Below are positions 51,081 to 60,048 of a DNA stretch of 64,000 bases, piece after piece. Under the pieces are notes generated by a model that did no database searches, was not told the DNA's origin, and was given only the letters and a program-made list of their open reading frames with translations. Position numbers and translations under genes: made by a program. Origin of the DNA: Candidatus Lernaella stagnicola (GTDB taxonomy: Bacteria; Lernaellota; Lernaellaia; Lernaellales; Lernaellaceae); the NCBI GenBank assembly GCA_030765525.1, contig JAVCCK010000020.1, positions 186,001 to 250,000 on the forward strand. The letters run 5' to 3'. The stretch's first letter is position 1. Each line of letters opens with the position of its first letter.

Positions 51081-51773
51081 CTAGAATCTCAACAGGCGAT
51101 TCAGGTTCTTGTGCAGCCATGTTTGGCAACGCTCGAAGCCGGGATGCGCCGCCTCCGCGTCTTTGAACGCCTTGCTGTGGATGATGCGCCGATTCCCGCC
51201 GTCGCGGGGCCGAAACAGCCAGTGCAGCATTTCGTGATACACCAGATGTTCGATCACGTATTGGGGGACCCAAGGAGCATCCAGCGTTCGGTGAACGCGG
51301 ATGATATTGGTTTGGGGATCATACGATCCAAGCTGAATACCGCGGCGATTGCGGCGGCGCGGCGCCTGTCGCCCCCACGTGATTTTCGCGTCACATTGGC
51401 GCTTGAAGTGCTTCTCGTTGACCCGCGTGAAAACCGCCAACAGGTCATGATGCTCGCCCTCGGTATCGAAATGCATGACTCGCGTGTGATAGGCCTCGGG
51501 CTCGTCCACGATCTCTTGATTGGCGCGGATAAACTTATCGAGCGTGGCGCGATTGCTTTTGGCCGGCCGTTTGCAAAACGAGGCGACCGTGCGCCAGATG
51601 CGCCGCCCGCCGTCGAGAAACATGACGTGCAGGCGCAAGGCCAGCCGGCCGTTGTCCCAGCGATAGCTGATCATCGTTCGACGATTCGTCGTGACGGTGA
51701 TGTCGACCGGAACGCCCAGTTCCCGAACCAGGTGTTCGCGCAACGCTTCGATACTCGCGGTCCGTTTCGGCAT
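51081..51773 (-). CDS. SprT-like zinc metalloprotease domain protein
   Basis: A 230-residue protein with a C-terminal zinc site HEMLHWLF (HExxH) followed by HSKAFKDAEAAHPGF, as in SprT-like/M48-type uncharacterised proteins, and an N-terminal basic region. The family is linked to DNA-protein crosslink repair in eukaryotes; in bacteria its role is unclear. The start at 51773 (MPKRTASIEALREHL) is the better of two. Confidence 0.78.
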   Translation of the reverse strand: MPKRTASIEALREHLVRELGVPVDITVTTNRRTMISYRWDNGRLALRLHVMFLDGGRRIWRTVASFCKRPAKSNRATLDKFIRANQEIVDEPEAYHTRVMHFDTEGEHHDLLAVFTRVNEKHFKRQCDAKITWGRQAPRRRNRRGIQLGSYDPQTNIIRVHRTLDAPWVPQYVIEHLVYHEMLHWLFRPRDGGNRRIIHSKAFKDAEAAHPGFERCQTWLHKNLNRLLRF

Positions 51774-51903
51774 GGGCGTTAGGCTGCCAGAAGCCAACGC
51801 GCCGGACAAGCGGCCGGGTGACGCGATTGCGCCCGGTCGGAACACGGGATTACGTTATGGAAAAGCCACGTTGAGAGGGTTTCGGTAAATCGCGCGATGA
51901 GTT

Positions 51904-52800
51904 TTATTCGGTACCCTTCAGAGCCAGGCGCTGATTAACCCGCTTCGTGTAGAAGCCTTCCTCGTTGGGTTCGCCCAGTGCCATCGCCACGACGCCCAGG
52001 GCATCCTCGAACTCTTCGGAAGGTTTGAACTTCACCGTTAGGTTGGCGCGGCTGGAGGTCGGCTGGCTCTGATTAATGCGAAGACTACCATCCAGCAAAA
52101 GTTCGATATGGTTGCCCTTGAGGTTGAATTCATTGACTTGAAGAGTCTGGTTTTTCAACGTCAGGCTCGCCCGGCTGGGTTCGAAGGTGAGGTCGGGGAA
52201 CTTCTTGCCGACCAAATCAATATTCATGACGCGCAAGCGGTCGAAATTCAAACTTACCGTGCCGCTGTTATTGCGGCGTTGCTTCGGATGAAGACTCGCC
52301 GCCACGGCGCCGCCGATCACGCCGGCTAGGTCGAAACTGCCGAATTTGCGGGCTACTTCTTTCGTGCCGTACTTGCTCAAATTCAGGTCGACAAAATCCA
52401 TCGCAACGTCGTGTATACCGCGATGGAAGCAATACGAACCGGCCACGCCGCCGTCATAGGCATATATGTCGAAATCGACCCACAGACGTCCAAGCAGCAA
52501 TTGCGTTGGGCGCAACCGCACCCGGATTTCATCCATCGTGAGAAAAACCTTGCGGCGATCTTCAGCGTCGCGCACTTGCAGACCTTTGATCGACACGCCC
52601 GTGAGCCGGAAGGGGCTCATTTCCTCGATCTCAACCCGAAAATTCCCTTGGCTCTCGATTTTTTGTACTGCGTAGGAGGTAATCGCGTCGAAGGGAAAGG
52701 TTAGATACAGGAAGATCATGAACAGGGCGATAAATAGCCCCGCGAAGCCCCAGAAGGTCTTGGACTTTAGTGCTGCAAGCCAAGCGAAATGTTTGCGCAT
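51904..52800 (-). CDS. GspN-like type II secretion protein
   Basis: A 298-residue protein with one N-terminal membrane helix followed by TFPFDAITSYAVQKIE, the hallmark of GspN proteins in deltaproteobacterial-type bacteria, and a repetitive beta periplasmic part rich in LxGxxIxxLLDGSLRI-like strands (AsmA-like). GspN is an accessory part of the type II secretion inner-membrane platform. No other gsp gene is in the window. ATG 52800 has GGGAGAGG upstream. Confidence 0.72.
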   Translation of the reverse strand: MRKHFAWLAALKSKTFWGFAGLFIALFMIFLYLTFPFDAITSYAVQKIESQGNFRVEIEEMSPFRLTGVSIKGLQVRDAEDRRKVFLTMDEIRVRLRPTQLLLGRLWVDFDIYAYDGGVAGSYCFHRGIHDVAMDFVDLNLSKYGTKEVARKFGSFDLAGVIGGAVAASLHPKQRRNNSGTVSLNFDRLRVMNIDLVGKKFPDLTFEPSRASLTLKNQTLQVNEFNLKGNHIELLLDGSLRINQSQPTSSRANLTVKFKPSEEFEDALGVVAMALGEPNEEGFYTKRVNQRLALKGTE

Positions 52801-52914
52801 TGCCTCTCCCACGAGTTCGGCGCATTCTATCATGTTCAGCAAGAGGCCGCAAGTTGAACGAACGCAACCACCTTTGAAATCGGACACCCAATGAGGCTGA
52901 TAAGTTAACTACGC

Positions 52915-55260
52915 TTAAGGGCCGGTGCCCAAGGTCTCGGGGAACGAACTGTAGGTTACCGCGTAATCGTTGGGAAAGATCACGTGCATCATCCCGCTTG
53001 CATCCCGCACGATGTCGACCGAGCCGCCGTCTTCAAAATAATACCAGTGCGTCACGTTGGCCGCGGTCCACGCTCCGGTAAGGTTGGTGGCAAAAACCGG
53101 GTCGTACATCGATTCCTCGAAACCGAGGCTACCGAACAAGAAAAGGCGGCCCGCGGCATTGGAGGTCATCGCCAGCCGCGTTCCGGGCGTAATCTCGTCT
53201 TCCCAGATCTTATTGCGGACCCACGAACCCGTGACGTTGGTCTCATACACAAAGCAATGGCAGTTTTCGGTGTAGACGACGTGACCCGCGCCGGCGGCGT
53301 CGACGGCAACGTAGACCCGGCCCGAAGCATATGACGCAGTTCCGAAAAGCTCCACTGCCCATGATGCTTCGCCTCGCTCGGCGCAGTGAAAGGCGGATTC
53401 AACATCGGCTTCTGCGATGAAAGCGATGTACACCTTCTCCGGTTGCCGCACATCGATAACTAGGTCGTAAATGTTCCAGTCGGTTTCGTAGGCCGTTTCG
53501 AAGGTCCATTCGCCGTCGATTCTAGTTCCATGAACAATTTGGTCGTTGTCGTCGGCGCAGACGAACGCAAGGTGGGGATCACCGTTGTCGTCCAACTTCA
53601 TATGCGGGCGACCCCGCGTGGCCTCGCAAGGCTGCGGAACCGTTTCGCTTACCCACCCGGAGCCGGTGTCCACGGCGTAGCGTAATTCACCGCCCAAGGC
53701 ATATTCTAGATAAAGCAGATGCAGGTTGCCGCTCGGGTCGTACTCGATGGCGTAAGGTCGGGCTTCCTCCCCCAGATACTCCCGGCTCCACGCGCCGCCG
53801 TCGCGATAGGCGATGTATCCGCCCACGTCGAACTGGGCGCTATTCATCGCCACGGCGATCTCGCCGGCGGGCGAAACGGCCAAATAGGACAACGCGATCC
53901 GCGGCCGGCGCTTTAGCATCAGTTGTTGCCATTGATCGCCGTCTTTTTCCATCACTTCCAAATACCGCGGTTCACCGCGCAGCGAACTGAAATCGAAAAC
54001 CCCGGCCACTTGGATTTTCCCGTCCGCCGTCAACTCGATATCGCTGCCGTAACCGTCGTCGATGCCCTCATGCAAATGCACACGCTGCCACCCATTGGAA
54101 CGGGTGGCATAGGCTAAGTTTCCGAAATAACTGTAGTAAAACACGATGTGCGGAACGCCGCCGGCGTCCACGACGATGCTTAGCCGGTTTGTCGTGTAGA
54201 GAGAGTCATGGATGAGTTCGTGCTCCCACGTGCCCGAGGCGTTGGTCGAGTAGTAGCCGTTGCCGAATTTTCCGTAGGAGTGGAAATGCGCCAGGTGGAC
54301 CGATCCATCCGGTCCCAGCGCCAACGCGCAGTTGGCATCTTCATATTCGCCGGTATCCCAAACAACGTCGACCGACCACGTGCCCGACATCCGCGTCGCC
54401 AGACGGACCTCGCAATCGCGGTTTTGGGCGGCCACGTAGGACACGTGCACGGTATCGTCCGAGGCAATGGCGATACGGTGGCTGGCGATGTATTGCAGCG
54501 CGAAATCCAGTTGCTCGCTTACCCAAGACCCGGTCTCGTTGCTTAAGTGAAATAACCTGTCCGGATTGGTCAGCGAATATGCGATATGAGCGTGGCCCGC
54601 GCTGTCGACGGCCAACTGCGACAGGTCGTAGTGGTTCGTCATGGCCGACAGGGTTTCGAAACTCCAGTCACCGCCGTTCTTGGTGCCATACCGGTACACC
54701 TGATTTTGGTAGTCGAAGAGCAACAGGTGCAAAACGCCGGCGCCGTCCCGCGCCAGTTGAGGCCAGCGGGCCTGGCGATAGACGATCTCCTCGGTGACGG
54801 TATCGCCGGAAATCGTGTGGAGGAAAACATCTTCGCCGTAGGTCACGGCGACCAATGAATCGCCCGAGGGCAGGGGAATCAGCGTGAGCGCCTCGGCGTG
54901 GTCGAATTCGCCACCCCAAACACGCTCCTCCAGCGTCTCAACGGTGTCGTTGTCGTCGTTATTGTCGTCATTGTCGTCATTATCGTCATTGTTGTCGTCA
55001 TTGTTATTGTCGTCATCGTCATTGTTATCGTCGTTGTCGTCATTGTTATCGTCGTCATTGTCATTGTTATCGTCATCATCATCGTCATCATCATCGTCAT
55101 CGTCATCGTCGGTAGGCGCCGGGCTCCCGTCGTCGTCGGTGCTCGTATCGTCGTCGTCCGCGGGCGACACGTCGTTGTCGTCATCGTCGTCGTCGGGCGG
55201 GCAGGCCGTCACGGCGACAAGTACGAAGCATAGAAAAAGAACTAAAAACAACGAGCGCAT
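52915..55260 (-). CDS. Propeller-like lipoprotein with a long Asp/Asn linker (copy 2)
   Basis: A 781-residue lipoprotein: lipobox VTAC, then about 85 residues very rich in Asp and Asn, then some 600 residues of repeats of about 45-55 residues with the pattern D-x-x-G-x-x-H-x-x-Y/F ... G-x-W-x-x-E, as in beta-propellers of the sialidase/exo-alpha type. No catalytic residues are recognised. ATG 55260 lies one base after the stop of the homologous upstream gene. Likely outer surface; binding role unknown. Confidence 0.8.
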   Translation of the reverse strand: MRSLFLVLFLCFVLVAVTACPPDDDDDDNDVSPADDDDTSTDDDGSPAPTDDDDDDDDDDDDDDNNDNDDDNNDDNDDNNDDDDNNNDDNNDDNDDNDDNNDDNDTVETLEERVWGGEFDHAEALTLIPLPSGDSLVAVTYGEDVFLHTISGDTVTEEIVYRQARWPQLARDGAGVLHLLLFDYQNQVYRYGTKNGGDWSFETLSAMTNHYDLSQLAVDSAGHAHIAYSLTNPDRLFHLSNETGSWVSEQLDFALQYIASHRIAIASDDTVHVSYVAAQNRDCEVRLATRMSGTWSVDVVWDTGEYEDANCALALGPDGSVHLAHFHSYGKFGNGYYSTNASGTWEHELIHDSLYTTNRLSIVVDAGGVPHIVFYYSYFGNLAYATRSNGWQRVHLHEGIDDGYGSDIELTADGKIQVAGVFDFSSLRGEPRYLEVMEKDGDQWQQLMLKRRPRIALSYLAVSPAGEIAVAMNSAQFDVGGYIAYRDGGAWSREYLGEEARPYAIEYDPSGNLHLLYLEYALGGELRYAVDTGSGWVSETVPQPCEATRGRPHMKLDDNGDPHLAFVCADDNDQIVHGTRIDGEWTFETAYETDWNIYDLVIDVRQPEKVYIAFIAEADVESAFHCAERGEASWAVELFGTASYASGRVYVAVDAAGAGHVVYTENCHCFVYETNVTGSWVRNKIWEDEITPGTRLAMTSNAAGRLFLFGSLGFEESMYDPVFATNLTGAWTAANVTHWYYFEDGGSVDIVRDASGMMHVIFPNDYAVTYSSFPETLGTGP
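54944..55197 (-). repeat. Long Asp/Asn triplet-repeat tract
   Basis: About 250 bases of GTC/ATC/ATT/GTT triplets (plus strand) encode the Asp/Asn linker on the minus strand. Near-tandem GTCGTCATT-type units recur many times, which should favour slippage and also mis-assembly. Confidence 0.8.
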
Positions 55261-55261
55261 T

Positions 55262-57484
55262 TTAGTTTCTCCCACAGTTGGGCGGATCGAGAATCGCGCG
55301 CCACAGCCCGTAGCCCGCGCGATACGCGATATGAATTGTCCCATCCGGCAAAAAGATAGGCGGTGCCGCTTCGGAAACCGATCCGTAGTCCAATTCGGTA
55401 AATTGCCAGGAGCCACAAGCGTCCGTGCCGTAGGCGAGTTGCGTCGGCCCGTTCCGCCACGTAAAGACGAGGTGGTGCGCATCGGCTTCGTCGATCAGCA
55501 ACCAAGCCGCCGAGATCTCGCCGTCGAAAATCTTGCTCGTTTCCCACGCGCCGTTGTCGAACACCGCCAAATAGGCATCGATTTGCGAACTGGATTCGAC
55601 GCGACTGTATACGAAGTGCGGATTTTCGTTGGAGTCCAGCGCCAAGCCCATCGTGCAATAAGCGCCTTGCGCTCCGTCCGCGTCGACGGAGTCGATCGTC
55701 CACTGCGAACCGACCCGCCGCGCGCAGCGAATCTCTTCCGTTTGGTCGATGGCATAACAGACAACAAGACCGTCCTGGCTGTCGATCACCAGCGGTGCCA
55801 TGTAGTAGTCAATGTCGTCAGGCTCCGGTACCAGGCGATGGCGCCAAGGATTGCCCTGTCGCTCCGTCACCCAGAGCTTTCCCTCAATCACGGTTGAAAG
55901 GGCAGGCACTTCCGCGGACGAAACGTCAAAACCCATTGGCCAGAAAAGCCCGAAAGACTCCGTGTCCCAAGTGTCGACGTCTTCGCGTGCATATACGCCG
56001 CGGGCCAAAAACGAGTCCAACCCGACCATGTGCGTCACGCCGCTCGAATTCGTCTTGAAACTCGCGGAAATCAGATCCGGGAAGTAACCGAAACCGTGAA
56101 GCACCCATTGGTCGCCTTCGTGTATGAGAAACCTCCAACCGAGATTAGACATATCAAAGGCCAGCCGCACGTTACCGCTCGGATCGAAGCCTTGAGTCAA
56201 AGGCCCGTGAGCCGTTCGTTCGTCAAACACTTCCAGATCCGTCCACGTACTGTCTTGCTCGTAAGCGTAATAAACGACGTCCTCGATGGGTTGGACGAAC
56301 GACAGATGCCACGAACCCTGGGAATCCAGCGCCGCCTCGCCGAATACGTACACGCCGTGGCGCAAGGGGGTCTCAAACCATTCGCCGGCTTCCTTCGTAA
56401 TGATTCGAAGATCGCCTTCGAAAGAATAGTGGTACGTCAAAATGTACGGCGTGCCGTTCTGGTACCAAAGACCCTTGGTTTCGCCTTGGCCGAACGGAAC
56501 CGCTTCCCACGTCCATGGCCCGCCGTCTCGTACTCCGTAGAATCGGCCGACCTCAGTCTCGACGTAGCTTGTGTGAAGCTTTCCTTCGGCGTCATATTTC
56601 AAGTGACCCCAGGAGCCGTCTTCGACGATCGTCGCTTTCGCCCACGAACCGCTTTCGTCCGTGGCCCACCAACATCGTTCGTGATATTCGTCGTCGTACC
56701 AGGGTTCGTTGAAAACCATGCTCACGGCGCCGTCGTTCGCCGTTGCGACGCGGCAATTAAGAGAACCGGGCGCGAAAGGCGTTTCGAATTCATGCACGAC
56801 TTCGGAGGTCCAAGTTCCTCCGGCGTTGGTGAAGTACCTAAGTTCGACACCGGTTTCGGACGTGCAAAAGTGGAGGGCGCCGTCGCCGTCGATGACGAAT
56901 TTGAGGCTTTCATCGGCGTCGGCCAGGGGCGTTGCCTCGGATTGCCATCCGGAATCGGTTTTCCATAGGTGGCGCAGTTCGTTGGCCGGATGGGATCGAA
57001 ACAGTACGTGGGGCATGCCGTCGGGGCCGGTCTCAACGGAGATGATGTGGCCGTGATCGCCGATCTGTTCACGGCTGATCGTCTTCCCATCCACCGTGTA
57101 CAGCCACGAAAGCAGCGCGGCGTCGACCGGGACGAATACCGTTCCATCCGGGCCGAGTGCGATATCACCCGAACTGCCCAAACCGCCGCCGAGATACTCC
57201 TGCAAGGTCACATGCGCAACGGTGTCGTCGTCATCATCGTCATCGTCGTCATCATTGTCATCGTCGTCGTCATTATCGTCATCGTTGTCGTCATCGTCGT
57301 CGTCATTGTTGTCGTCGTTATCGTCGTCATCATCATCGTCGTCAACGATACTGGTATCGTCATCGGCGGGAGAGACGTCGTCGTCATCATCGTCGGGCGG
57401 GCAGGCGGTCGTGAGCGCTAAAATCAGAACCGTGGTTACGAGAAATACGAAGAGCTTCTTCGGGAAACCGTGACCGTGTGGCAT
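55262..57484 (-). CDS. Propeller-like lipoprotein with a long Asp/Asn linker (copy 1)
   Basis: A 740-residue lipoprotein, homologous to the downstream gene: lipobox TTAC followed by PPDDDDDD, an Asp/Asn tract, then repeats with D-x-x-G-x-x-H-x-x-F/Y and G-x-W-x-x-E/A motifs. It is probably a beta-propeller. TTG 57487 and ATG 57484 are adjacent; GGAG is eight bases before the ATG. The two genes form an operon and most likely arose by duplication. No partner enzyme is nearby. Confidence 0.8.
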   Translation of the reverse strand: MPHGHGFPKKLFVFLVTTVLILALTTACPPDDDDDDVSPADDDTSIVDDDDDDDDNDDNNDDDDDDNDDDNDDDDDNDDDDDDDDDDTVAHVTLQEYLGGGLGSSGDIALGPDGTVFVPVDAALLSWLYTVDGKTISREQIGDHGHIISVETGPDGMPHVLFRSHPANELRHLWKTDSGWQSEATPLADADESLKFVIDGDGALHFCTSETGVELRYFTNAGGTWTSEVVHEFETPFAPGSLNCRVATANDGAVSMVFNEPWYDDEYHERCWWATDESGSWAKATIVEDGSWGHLKYDAEGKLHTSYVETEVGRFYGVRDGGPWTWEAVPFGQGETKGLWYQNGTPYILTYHYSFEGDLRIITKEAGEWFETPLRHGVYVFGEAALDSQGSWHLSFVQPIEDVVYYAYEQDSTWTDLEVFDERTAHGPLTQGFDPSGNVRLAFDMSNLGWRFLIHEGDQWVLHGFGYFPDLISASFKTNSSGVTHMVGLDSFLARGVYAREDVDTWDTESFGLFWPMGFDVSSAEVPALSTVIEGKLWVTERQGNPWRHRLVPEPDDIDYYMAPLVIDSQDGLVVCYAIDQTEEIRCARRVGSQWTIDSVDADGAQGAYCTMGLALDSNENPHFVYSRVESSSQIDAYLAVFDNGAWETSKIFDGEISAAWLLIDEADAHHLVFTWRNGPTQLAYGTDACGSWQFTELDYGSVSEAAPPIFLPDGTIHIAYRAGYGLWRAILDPPNCGRN
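57220..57402 (-). repeat. Asp/Asn triplet-repeat tract
   Basis: About 180 bases of GTC/ATC/ATT/GTT triplets (plus strand) encoding the Asp/Asn linker of the first propeller-like lipoprotein. Confidence 0.8.
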
Positions 57485-57750
57485 CAACTCAACTCCAGCA
57501 TCGGGCGAGGTTCGGGACGTTGCCGCAACTCGGATGAAAAGCCCACGCGTGAATAACTATGATACAAATCCATTAATACTGCAAAAAGTATACCGCGTGC
57601 TTCGGTAGGGTTTTTCCGTAAAAAAACGTATTTTCGCGCTAAAATGCCGCATTTCGGCCCCGGTTGGCCGCAAACTGCCGCTGAAAAATCAGCACGACCG
57701 ATAAAAAACAACGGCGCTTCCCACAGTTATGAATCGAGCGAACGCTGGTT

Positions 57751-57785
57751 TTCCGGAAATCGAACTCGGATTCCGGAAATCGAAC
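57751..57785 (+). repeat. Tandem 15-bp repeats, candidate enhancer sites
   Basis: TTCCGGAAATCGAAC occurs at 57751-57765 and again, identical, at 57771-57785, exactly 20 bases apart (about two helical turns). Each holds the palindrome TTCCGGAA. They lie about 80-115 bases upstream of the sigma54-type promoter, where activator sites usually sit. Confidence 0.6.
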
Positions 57786-57861
57786 GGCAAAACCCTCGCA
57801 CCCTAATCGAGAATTACGATAATACGTAATAATATCAACAATATATCTTCACAACAGGCTC

Positions 57862-57878
57862 TTGGCACACCCCTTGCG
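57862..57878 (+). promoter_or_regulatory. Sigma54 (-24/-12) promoter
   Basis: TTGGCAC-ACCCC-TTGCG shows the GG (57864-57865) and GC (57876-57877) elements with exactly 10 bases between, matching the sigma54 consensus TGGCAC-N5-TTGC. Transcription would start near 57889, about 25 bases before ATG 57914. The region is AT-rich and gene-free back to 57488. Confidence 0.7.
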
Positions 57879-57913
57879 ATTTACCGGTGACGAATCCACC
57901 TAGAGGAGATGCC

Positions 57914-58453
57914 ATGCAAGTCAAAGTGCTGGCCGTGCCTTTTGATCCACAAAACCAGCAATTCGACAATTCGGAGGTCGAAACACTGGGGCGGGAATGC
58001 GAAATCCTGAATCAAAACCACCACTTCTTCGCCGTCAACGGGCAGGCTTATGTCGCCCTGGTCATCAGCTATCAGTCGCGGGCTGAGTCGGCGGCCCGGC
58101 CGCACGGGAAAGCGAAACCGCCTCCGGCCGCGCACACTTCCGCCAAAGCCGAGCCACCGCCGCGGGCGGACAACGGCGGCGCGAAAAAAACGGCGTATCA
58201 ACCGACCGAATTATCACCCGCGGAAATGGAAGTTTTCGAATCGCTGCGCCGGTGGCGGCTCGATCGCGCCCGGGAAATGGATGTTAAGCCGTATCACATT
58301 TGCTCCAATCGCGAGTTGGAAGAGATTATCCGCCACCGCCCGCAACACACCGACCAACTCGCCGTCATTCGGGGCATGAGCAGCGCCAAAATCGAGGCGC
58401 ATGGCGCGGCGCTGCTCGCCGAACTGAAAAAACACGCAGCCCGGGGTCGTTGA
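57914..58453 (+). CDS. HRDC-domain protein
   Basis: A 179-residue cytoplasmic protein. The C-terminal part (about 105-175) is an HRDC domain (EVFESLRRWRLDRAREMDVKPYHICSNRELEEII ... LAVIRGMSSAKIEAHG), a nucleic-acid-binding module usually found at the end of RecQ or RNase D. The N-terminal 50 residues (MQVKVLAVPFDPQNQQFD) are a separate small fold, joined by an Ala/Pro/Lys-rich linker. No helicase or nuclease part is present. GAGGAG precedes ATG 57914. First gene of the sigma54-driven unit with comM and a regulator. Confidence 0.85.
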   Translation: MQVKVLAVPFDPQNQQFDNSEVETLGRECEILNQNHHFFAVNGQAYVALVISYQSRAESAARPHGKAKPPPAAHTSAKAEPPPRADNGGAKKTAYQPTELSPAEMEVFESLRRWRLDRAREMDVKPYHICSNRELEEIIRHRPQHTDQLAVIRGMSSAKIEAHGAALLAELKKHAARGR

Positions 58454-58469
58454 GGGCGGGGGGTGGGGA

Positions 58470-59990
58470 ATGTTGGGCAAAGTAATCTCTGGTGCGACTG
58501 TCGGCGTCGAGGCGTTCACCATCGAAGTGGAAGTGCACGCCGGTCGGGGGTTGCCGAATTTGCAGATCGTCGGCTTGCCCGACGGCGTGGTGCGCGAAAG
58601 CGTGCAACGCGTGCGCTCGGCGCTCACCAACAGCGGTTTTTCCTGTTTGCGCAACCGCACGACGGTCAACCTCGCGCCGGCTGAATTACGCAAAGAGGGC
58701 GCGGCGCTGGATCTGCCCATTGCCGTGAGCCTGATGCAAGCCTACGGCCTCATCCCCGCGCTTCGCACCCGCGCCCACGGCCTACTGGGCGAACTGGGCC
58801 TCGACGGTTCGATCAAACCCGTACGCGGCGCGTTGGTGATCGCGGCCCATTTGCACGACGAAGGTTGTGAGGGGTTGCTGTTGCCCGAGGCCAACGTCAA
58901 AGAGGCGGCGGCCGTCGAAGGGCTGGAAGTTCGCGGTTTCAAGCACATGACCGAGGTCGTCGCCTGGCTGCGCGGCGAGGTAAGCGTGGACCCTGCACCG
59001 CGCACCCCCGTGATGCAGATGATGCCCCAGGTCGAGGGTGTCGACCTGGCCGATGTGTGCGGCCAGAATCACGCGAAACGCGCGCTGGAAATCACCGCGG
59101 CCGGCGGTCACAACCTACTGCTCATCGGCCCGCCCGGTTCCGGCAAAACCATGCTTGCCCGCCGTCTGCCCACGTTGATGCCGCCGTTGTCGATGCCCGA
59201 ACTGATGGAAACCAGCAAAATCTACAGCGTCATCGGCAAGTTGAACGGCGCCGGGTTGCTGGCCGCCAGACCCTTTTGCAACCCGCATCACGGGGCCAGC
59301 GACGCGGGCCTGATCGGCGGCGGGCCGATTCCGCGACCGGGGCAGGTGAGCCTGGCGCACAACGGAGTTTTGTTTCTCGATGAACTGCCCGAATTCAAGC
59401 GTTCGGTACTCGAAATGTTGCGCCAGCCCCTCGAGGACGGCCACGTCACCATCAGCCGGGCGACGGTCACCACGAAATATCCGGCGCGTTTCATCCTGGT
59501 GGCGGCGATGAATCCATGCCCCTGCGGCTATCTCGGTGACATCACCCGCCATTGCACCTGCACGCCCCACGCCATCAGCCGCTACCGGCAGAAGATCAGC
59601 GGCCCGCTGCTCGACCGCATCGACATGCACGTTGACGTGCCCGCGGTGCCGTATCGCGAGATGCGCGCGGGCGGCGGTGAAAACTCGGCGACGGTCCGCG
59701 AACGCGTCGCACAGGCGCGAAGTTTTGCCGGGCGTCGTTTCGCCGGCACGCCCGTTTTGTCAAACGCCGACATGACCAGCCGCATGACGTGGCGTTACGC
59801 CGAGCCCGAAGCGGAAGGGCACCGGCTGCTGGAAACCCTACACGATCGCCTCGGGCTCTCGGCCCGGGGGTTGGTTCGCGTGTTGAAAGTGGCGCGGACC
59901 ATCGCGGACCTCGAACAAAGCGAAACGGTGCGAGTCGCCCACATCGCCGAGGCCGTGCAGTACCGCACGCTGGATCGCCCGGTGAGCTAG
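58470..59990 (+). CDS. comM: YifB/ComM-type Mg-chelatase-like AAA+ ATPase
   Basis: A 506-residue protein of the ComM family, a branch-migration helicase that helps integrate DNA taken up by natural transformation. It has the N-terminal ChlI-like domain (LGKVISGATVGVEAFTIEVEVHAGRGLPNLQIVGLPDG region), Walker A GPPGSGKTMLA (about 220-230), Walker B FLDELPEF, and the C-terminal RGLVRVLKVARTIADLE segment. It lies 16 bases after the HRDC gene, suggesting joint action in recombination. Confidence 0.93.
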   Translation: MLGKVISGATVGVEAFTIEVEVHAGRGLPNLQIVGLPDGVVRESVQRVRSALTNSGFSCLRNRTTVNLAPAELRKEGAALDLPIAVSLMQAYGLIPALRTRAHGLLGELGLDGSIKPVRGALVIAAHLHDEGCEGLLLPEANVKEAAAVEGLEVRGFKHMTEVVAWLRGEVSVDPAPRTPVMQMMPQVEGVDLADVCGQNHAKRALEITAAGGHNLLLIGPPGSGKTMLARRLPTLMPPLSMPELMETSKIYSVIGKLNGAGLLAARPFCNPHHGASDAGLIGGGPIPRPGQVSLAHNGVLFLDELPEFKRSVLEMLRQPLEDGHVTISRATVTTKYPARFILVAAMNPCPCGYLGDITRHCTCTPHAISRYRQKISGPLLDRIDMHVDVPAVPYREMRAGGGENSATVRERVAQARSFAGRRFAGTPVLSNADMTSRMTWRYAEPEAEGHRLLETLHDRLGLSARGLVRVLKVARTIADLEQSETVRVAHIAEAVQYRTLDRPVS

Positions 59991-60048
59991 GACGCTCGCG
60001 CGCTGAGATCGGCAACGAGACAGGAATCGCAATATAGGAGGACGAACC

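Noticed and set aside
50307-51782. 491-codon open frame across the second CPBP gene and the SprT-like gene
   Set aside because: It overlaps two genes with clear motifs in other frames and has a shuffled Arg/Gly-rich composition.
54944-55197. Repeats at first sight like a CRISPR array
   Set aside because: The units are in-frame triplets of varied order with no fixed repeat-spacer length and no cas genes.
54884-55897. Ser/Leu-rich frame opposite the Asp/Asn linker
   Set aside because: GTC/ATC repeats read in another frame give Ser runs. The lipoprotein frame has a signal peptide and lipobox.
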